NCBI RefSeq assembly: GCF_036245475.1
Contig: NZ_BTPM01000001.1
Span: forward strand, 1,860,001-1,924,000
Origin: Vibrio sp. 10N
GTDB lineage: Bacteria; Pseudomonadota; Gammaproteobacteria; Enterobacterales; Vibrionaceae
Direction: 5' to 3'
DNA length: 64,000 nucleotides
Part shown: one piece after another, positions 60,718 to 64,000 of the stretch
Numbering within the stretch: the first letter of the stretch is position 1
Layout: every line of letters starts with the position of its first letter
Program-made: the position numbers and the translations under genes
Notes under the pieces: generated by a model
What the model was told of the DNA's origin: nothing
Seen by the model: only the letters and a program-made list of their open reading frames with translations
The model's database searches: none

Positions 60718-60948
60718 TTATTTCGGTAGATACTTGTTCAACATCACGCAGCAAGTAACAGCAAATGATAAGATTAACGATATTTGCCACAAACCATCAC
60801 TGTAAAAAGACATCTCATTTTTTGACCAGATTCTCAATGCTATGTTGAACAACTCACCATTTACCCCCATGACAAACACCGACGCTACGTAATATTTTAT
60901 GAACTCCAGTGTGAGCCGCTTTATATGGCTTAAGTAGCCTTGATCCAT
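60718..60948 (-). CDS. Small membrane protein of 76 residues
   Basis: A 76-residue protein with two hydrophobic segments (about residues 16-35 and 52-72) separated by a polar stretch (RIWSKNEMSFYSDG). AAGGATGATGAA is a good ribosome site before the ATG. It lies next to the decayed attC site and may be the last cassette gene. Function unknown. Confidence 0.6.
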   Translation of the reverse strand: MDQGYLSHIKRLTLEFIKYYVASVFVMGVNGELFNIALRIWSKNEMSFYSDGLWQISLILSFAVTCCVMLNKYLPK

Positions 60949-60964
60949 TTCATCATCCTTGTTT

Positions 60965-61045
60965 TTTGCTCCGACCCCTAATTATCAGGCCCTATAGATA
61001 GGGTTAAAATTGCAAGTGTAACCACTAAGTTTATGGAGCCCCATT
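60965..61045 (-). repeat. Decayed attC half-site
   Basis: Read on the minus strand, it begins ATAACAAACCGCTTAAATGG and has the central CTTAGTGGTTAC found in the other sites. The second half (GGTGGCTT...GTTAGC...) is missing or unrecognisable. It follows the GFA-family gene directly, as an attC should. Confidence 0.6.
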
Positions 61046-61063
61046 TAAGCGGTTTGTTATGTA

Positions 61064-61453
61064 CTACTCATATTCTTGGCATTGGGGTAGTTCTAATTCA
61101 GGGTTGTACCAATTGGCTTTTTGAGAGACCCAAATGTGCTCCTTTTCTGGCGACTTGATGTCGCTATCAAGGGATCCGAGCCTCAATATAATATGTTCGG
61201 TATTTTCACGTTTGGCATAGACTTGAGTACCGCAGTTTGAGCAAAAGTAGCGTTGCTTCCCTTTTGATGATTCAAATGACTTGAGGTTATCAGCACCTAA
61301 TATAAAGAAGTCCCGATCTTGGACGGCAGCAACGCTTGAGAATGTCGCGCCATGGGCTTTCCTACAGGTTTTACAGTGACAATGCACTATGTCGCCAATT
61401 TTACCGGAAATCTCGTATTTAACTGAACCACACAAACAACTGCCTTTGACCAT
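61064..61453 (-). CDS. GFA-family (glutathione-dependent formaldehyde-activating type) zinc protein
   Basis: A 129-residue zinc protein of the GFA/CENP-V family. The Cys ligands are visible in SCLCGSV (Cys6, Cys8), HCHCKTCRKAHG (Cys25, Cys27, Cys30) and YFCSNCGTQVY. The true substrate of most members is unknown. The ATG at 61453 is close behind GGAAGAAAGGT. It is carried as an integron cassette, with attC repeats on both sides. Confidence 0.9.
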   Translation of the reverse strand: MVKGSCLCGSVKYEISGKIGDIVHCHCKTCRKAHGATFSSVAAVQDRDFFILGADNLKSFESSKGKQRYFCSNCGTQVYAKRENTEHIILRLGSLDSDIKSPEKEHIWVSQKANWYNPELELPQCQEYE

Positions 61454-61473
61454 ACCTTTCTTCCATACTCTAA

Positions 61474-61592
61474 TATAACGCATTGCTAATTAGCCGCTAA
61501 CGACCACTGCAACCATAAATAGCCACCGTAACCACTAAACTCAACCAAACAAGATCACCGGCTGTTCACGGTCTGATTGAATAACTTACTAA
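61474..61592 (-). repeat. attC site of the 95-residue membrane-protein cassette
   Basis: About 119 bases, related throughout to the sites at 62467, 63071 and 63667, with the shared core CTCAACCAAACAAG and GCCACCGTAACCAC on the plus strand. Read on the minus strand it starts at the stop of the 61589 gene (CTTAGTAAGTTATTC instead of the usual ATAACAAATTGTTC) and ends GCGGCTAATTAGCAATGCGTTATA. The end core is intact; the start core is altered. Confidence 0.85.
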
Positions 61593-61876
61593 GTGTGTTT
61601 TTCAAACTTTGCAATATGACGTTTATATTTTTTCTCACGCCACCTCCAAATTAAGAAACTAAGAGGAAATGCACCAACGGATGCCCAACAACCACTTATT
61701 AGTAAATCGATAGTTTGAGTCCAGCTCCAGGCTGATTGTGATATAAATATAGAATCAATGCTTCGACCTATCATCACACCCACAATAGCAGGAATTGATG
61801 TACGAACAGCAAACTTAACACTCCCCTTTTCTCGTTCGAATTTCCACTTAGAAAACTCGTCATCTGGGTCTTTCAT
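61589..61876 (-). CDS. Small membrane protein of 95 residues, integron cassette
   Basis: A 95-residue protein with a charged start (MKDPDDEFSKWKFEREKGSV), two membrane segments (about residues 27-47 and 52-78) and a basic tail (RWREKKYKRHIAKFEKHT). The ATG at 61876 has AGGAG three to four bases upstream; the longer frame only reads into the attC repeat. Function unknown. Confidence 0.75.
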   Translation of the reverse strand: MKDPDDEFSKWKFEREKGSVKFAVRTSIPAIVGVMIGRSIDSIFISQSAWSWTQTIDLLISGCWASVGAFPLSFLIWRWREKKYKRHIAKFEKHT

Positions 61877-61908
61877 TATCTCCTCCATGAGACAATTACA
61901 AAAAACAC

Positions 61909-62030
61909 ATAACGCCTTGTTCAGTCTCAGTTGACCACCACTACACTCAATCAAAGCGCCAATAACCATTAAACCCAACCATAATCGCCGACTGTTGGCT
62001 GTCTACTCGAACAATTTTTTAGCTATTGAT
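61909..62030 (-). repeat. attC site of the 137-residue protein cassette
   Basis: About 120 bases. On the plus strand CATAACGCCTTG, CCACCACTACACTCAATC, CCATTAAACCCAACC and GGCTGTCTACTCGAACAATTT follow the order of the other sites. Its end core (AAGGCGTTATG on the minus strand) is the best preserved of the array, while the start core reads TAGCTAAAAAATTGTTC, so AAC is lost. Confidence 0.83.
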
Positions 62031-62037
62031 TGCATAC

Positions 62038-62451
62038 TCAAAGTTTCAAAATCTCATCAGAGTAAAATTCAACTAGCAAGCCATCCTCCAGCCAAACCTC
62101 ATACAACGGGCCACCGAAGTGCTTTCTAACACGATGAACTAGTTGATGTTTCTCCGCTATTGCCGCTAACTCATCAACAGTTTTGTTTGCTTCTAGCATA
62201 AAGTGGGATGCATGAAAGTTTTGGGGGTCGTCTTGCTCTTTATAGGTTGCAGCCAATTCACCGAACGTCAGTTTGTACTTCGTTGGGATAAACTCAATTA
62301 ACTCATTATCGACCTCATTCCAAACACACATCCATGCACCAATCATTGTCTTTGACGGAAATGTTTTAGCCTCTCCATTTGTAAGCTCCGCCAAAATCTG
62401 TGAGCTAAGCTTCGGTTGAACTGAGTTAATAGATAAGTGTTTTATTTTCAA
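62038..62451 (-). CDS. Protein of 137 residues, unknown function, integron cassette
   Basis: A 137-residue soluble protein with an alpha/beta look. It starts with TTG behind GGAG (MKIKHLSINSVQPKLSSQ) and ends LEDGLLVEFYSDEILKL. The middle has EFIPTKYKLTFGELAATYKE. No domain recognised. It has no promoter of its own visible and is bounded by attC repeats. Confidence 0.7.
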   Translation of the reverse strand: MKIKHLSINSVQPKLSSQILAELTNGEAKTFPSKTMIGAWMCVWNEVDNELIEFIPTKYKLTFGELAATYKEQDDPQNFHASHFMLEANKTVDELAAIAEKHQLVHRVRKHFGGPLYEVWLEDGLLVEFYSDEILKL

Positions 62452-62466
62452 TTGCTCTCCTAAAAT

Positions 62467-62584
62467 AGCTAACGCCGTATTAAGTAGTAACTAACTACAA
62501 CTGAACCAAAATAAAGCCACCGTAATCACGAAACTCAACCAAACTCGCTAAACGTTAGCTGTCTGATTGAACAATTTGTTATGC
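62467..62584 (-). repeat. attC site of the GrpB-like cassette
   Basis: About 118 bases. Read on the minus strand it starts GCATAACAAATTGTTCAATCAGACAGCTAACG, in parts, where the TAA is the stop codon of the cassette gene. The shared central GAGTTTCGTGATTACGGTGG follows, and it ends at GCGTTAGCTATT. Start and end halves are imperfect inverted complements, as in attC. Confidence 0.88.
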
Positions 62585-63064
62585 CTGTCTCAACACACGC
62601 TGAATAAAGACCGACTTTTTCTGACGATACTTTTCGTGACTCCAGCCTACACAAGACTTTTTGAGTTCATTGTACTGTTGAACCAGCTCCGGGCTTCCCC
62701 GAAGCTTGTCTCGAAAGCTCACAAATAGGTCAAATTCAGAGCCATTCGCGACAACTTGGAAAGCGACATCCTCACCAGAACTACTTTCCAGCATACAAAG
62801 CTCTAGAGTTCGTAACGTATCTGATTTTTCGTTGAAACCTAAAGTTGAAAGTAACTTTACGGCTTTCTCAAGCTCATCACCGTTAACACCAACAAGTATG
62901 TCTAAGTCACCTTTAGATAACACATTGGGGATAGAGGAAGCTCCAATATGCTCAATCCTTGCGGCTGGCAGTAAGGTTGCTATTTTAGTTTCGTATTGCC
63001 GATATAGGCTTTCACACGAAGGCTGATATTCATTCGCTTTGTAAAACTGCACATCGTTTCCCAA
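62579..63064 (-). CDS. GrpB/UPF0157-like nucleotidyltransferase-fold protein, integron cassette
   Basis: A 161-residue protein of the GrpB-like group. HIGASSIPNVLSKGDLDILVGV (about residues 39-60) corresponds to the family's HIGSTSV...K..DI motif, with two Asp residues positioned as in nucleotidyltransferases. The C-terminus is YRQKKSVFIQRVLRQA. The start is TTG at 63064 or GTG at 63052. Function unknown. The stop codon is part of the attC start. Confidence 0.8.
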   Translation of the reverse strand: MGNDVQFYKANEYQPSCESLYRQYETKIATLLPAARIEHIGASSIPNVLSKGDLDILVGVNGDELEKAVKLLSTLGFNEKSDTLRTLELCMLESSSGEDVAFQVVANGSEFDLFVSFRDKLRGSPELVQQYNELKKSCVGWSHEKYRQKKSVFIQRVLRQA

Positions 63065-63070
63065 AAGGTA

Positions 63071-63196
63071 TAATGTCTTGTTAAGTTGCAGCTAACTGCC
63101 TCTACACCCAAACAAAGCCACCGTAATCACTAAATTCAACCAAACCAAGAACGCCAAACGTTCATAAAGCGTCTGAGCACAAACACCTCGTTATGT
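63071..63196 (-). repeat. attC site of the GNAT cassette
   Basis: About 126 bases. On the minus strand it begins CATAACGAGGTGTTTGTG, has GTTTGGCGTTCTTGGTTTGG and TTTAGTGATTACGGTGGC in the middle, and ends GCAGTTAGCTGCAACTTAACAAG. The first half is the most divergent of the intact sites, but the order of blocks is kept. Confidence 0.87.
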
Positions 63197-63201
63197 TTAT
63201 T

Positions 63202-63645
63202 TTACAAGGGATACAACTTTAACTTTCTGCCTGTGAACTCAAAGCCACACTTTTGATAAAACTCGAACGTCTTATCCCACTTTTCACTGGGTGGTGCTGT
63301 CACATCAATCCGTGACCATCCGTTGACATGGCTTAGTTTCACTATCTCTTGAATGACGGCTTTACCAACACCTTTTGAGCGATGTTCTTCATTTACCCAA
63401 AATTCATTAATTATTCCATATCGACCTTGGGCAAATACTGAAAAAGACTCGCTTAAAGTGAAAAAAGCTAGCACTTCATTGCCTTTCTTTACCTCGTAAG
63501 AAAAATGGGTATTCTGAGGTAGTTCGCTAAAAATTTTTCGAAAGCTCTCTTCGCTGGGTACGCCTGAAACTCCAAATAACTCGCTGTAAAGTTTTCTAAT
63601 ATAGCTTTTGACCACACTAACATCGGTGATTTCAACTAATTCCAT
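63202..63645 (-). CDS. GNAT-family N-acetyltransferase, integron cassette
   Basis: A 147-residue GNAT protein. INEFWVNEEHRSKGVGKAVIQEIVKL carries the acetyl-CoA loop RSKGVG (about residues 93-98), and FEFYQKCGFEFTGRKLKLYPL closes the domain. GGAGG lies four bases before the ATG at 63645; the longer frame to 63696 reads attC sequence. GNAT genes are common integron cargo. Substrate unknown. Confidence 0.9.
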   Translation of the reverse strand: MELVEITDVSVVKSYIRKLYSELFGVSGVPSEESFRKIFSELPQNTHFSYEVKKGNEVLAFFTLSESFSVFAQGRYGIINEFWVNEEHRSKGVGKAVIQEIVKLSHVNGWSRIDVTAPPSEKWDKTFEFYQKCGFEFTGRKLKLYPL

Positions 63646-63666
63646 TTCGCCTCCAAAACACATAAA

Positions 63667-63785
63667 ACGTCTTGCTAAGTTGCAGCTAACCACCACTACA
63701 CTTAAACAAAGCCACCGTAATCACTTAACTCAACCAAGCCAAAATCGCCAAACGTTAGCTGTCTGCTTGAACAATTTGTTATACC
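63667..63785 (-). repeat. attC site of the rightmost cassette
   Basis: About 119 bases. On the minus strand it starts TATAACAAATTGTTCAAGCAG, continues with CTAACGTTTGGCGATTTTGG and AGTTAAGTGATTACGGTGGC, and ends GGTTAGCTGCAACTTAGC before AAGACG. It is the closest in this window to the general pattern and defines the others. Confidence 0.88.
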
Positions 63786-63804
63786 CAAATAGTTTAATTG
63801 GGTC

Positions 63805-64000
63805 TCATGCCTTGGTTTCGTTGGAATTAGTTTCTATTTTGGAAACACCTTCAACACGTCGAACACCAAACGTGACGGTAGGGGGCACACCCATGCCAAG
63901 TTCAATGTCAGCAACTAAATAATTGCTGCCTTTTGCCTTCAAAATCGCATTGACTCGTTCTTGTTTTTCGACAGCTTTAATAACCGTATCTGCGATTACC
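63805..64000 (-). CDS. C-terminal part of an unknown cassette protein
   Basis: At least 64 codons are open to the right edge on the minus strand and end with TGA at 63805-63807. The visible residues include VIADTVIKAVEKQERVNAIL, then KGSNYLVADIELGMGVPP and a polar Thr/Asn/Lys-rich tail. Its stop is 20 bases before an attC site, so it is an integron cassette gene whose start lies outside the window. No family recognised. Confidence 0.6.
   Translation of the reverse strand, partial: VIADTVIKAVEKQERVNAILKAKGSNYLVADIELGMGVPPTVTFGVRRVEGVSKIETNSNETKA

Noticed and set aside
61877..61978. N-terminal extension of the 95-residue cassette protein
   Set aside because: The extra residues are translated attC repeat; AGGAG precedes the ATG at 61876.
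63646..63696. N-terminal extension of the GNAT cassette protein
   Set aside because: Also translated attC; GGAGG lies just before the ATG at 63645.
60960..63790. CRISPR array
   Set aside because: The repeats are about 120 bases, divergent, and separated by whole genes rather than 30-40-base spacers; they are attC sites.

Overview
The window reads as a Vibrio chromosome, most likely chromosome I of a non-cholerae species. The grounds are: a tandem glycine riboswitch in front of an alanine/glycine:sodium symporter (the arrangement known from V. cholerae VC1422), a phaB-phaA-phaP-phaC polyester operon, a prpB-prpC-acnD-prpF-prpE methylcitrate operon under a GntR/FCD regulator, and, at the right end, Vibrio-type attC repeats of a chromosomal integron. 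No rRNA, tRNA, CRISPR array, insertion sequence or prophage gene was recognised.

Layout. 0-3.4 kb: end of an lrgAB pair, cdd with CytR- and CRP-like sites, and purT with a PurR box. 3.4-11.9 kb: single housekeeping or hypothetical genes, a periplasmic-type ATP-dependent DNA ligase, two unlisted small genes, the riboswitch-symporter unit, and a Nudix-PAP2 fusion whose phosphatase half has lost its catalytic residues. 11.9-26.5 kb: a carbon-use block. The methylcitrate operon runs leftwards, and a tctCBA tripartite tricarboxylate transporter runs rightwards from the same control region, which carries two copies of ATTGTYGACAAT. A CitA/CitB-type two-component system follows. 26.8-32.1 kb: a four-gene exporter (TolC, HlyD, two ABC-2 permeases) with no ATPase gene. 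32.1-38.8 kb: a dicarboxylate/amino-acid symporter, an FKBP-like protein and the pha operon. 38.8-48 kb: an 0.9 kb non-coding stretch, a chemoreceptor, a hybrid kinase, a Tat-exported PhoX-type protein and gamma-glutamyltransferase. 48-60 kb: small, mostly single-domain accessory enzymes, nearly all on the minus strand (GNAT acetyltransferases, LysE, DinB, HAD, RidA, methyltransferase, APH-like kinase, SDR, VOC). 60-64 kb: promoterless small genes, each followed by a ~120-bp attC repeat. This is the attI-distal tail of an integron whose integrase should lie to the right of the window.

How the parts fit. Propionate is activated by PrpE and passed round the methylcitrate cycle (PrpC, AcnD/PrpF, PrpB) to pyruvate and succinate. 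The divergent TctCBA importer probably brings in a related tricarboxylate and shares control with the cycle. The pha genes store surplus acetyl-CoA as polyhydroxyalkanoate. The glycine riboswitch ties symporter expression to cytoplasmic glycine.

All calls come from reading the sequence and from knowledge of the families; no database search was run. Start codons were moved where a ribosome-binding site and family alignment favoured a later start.
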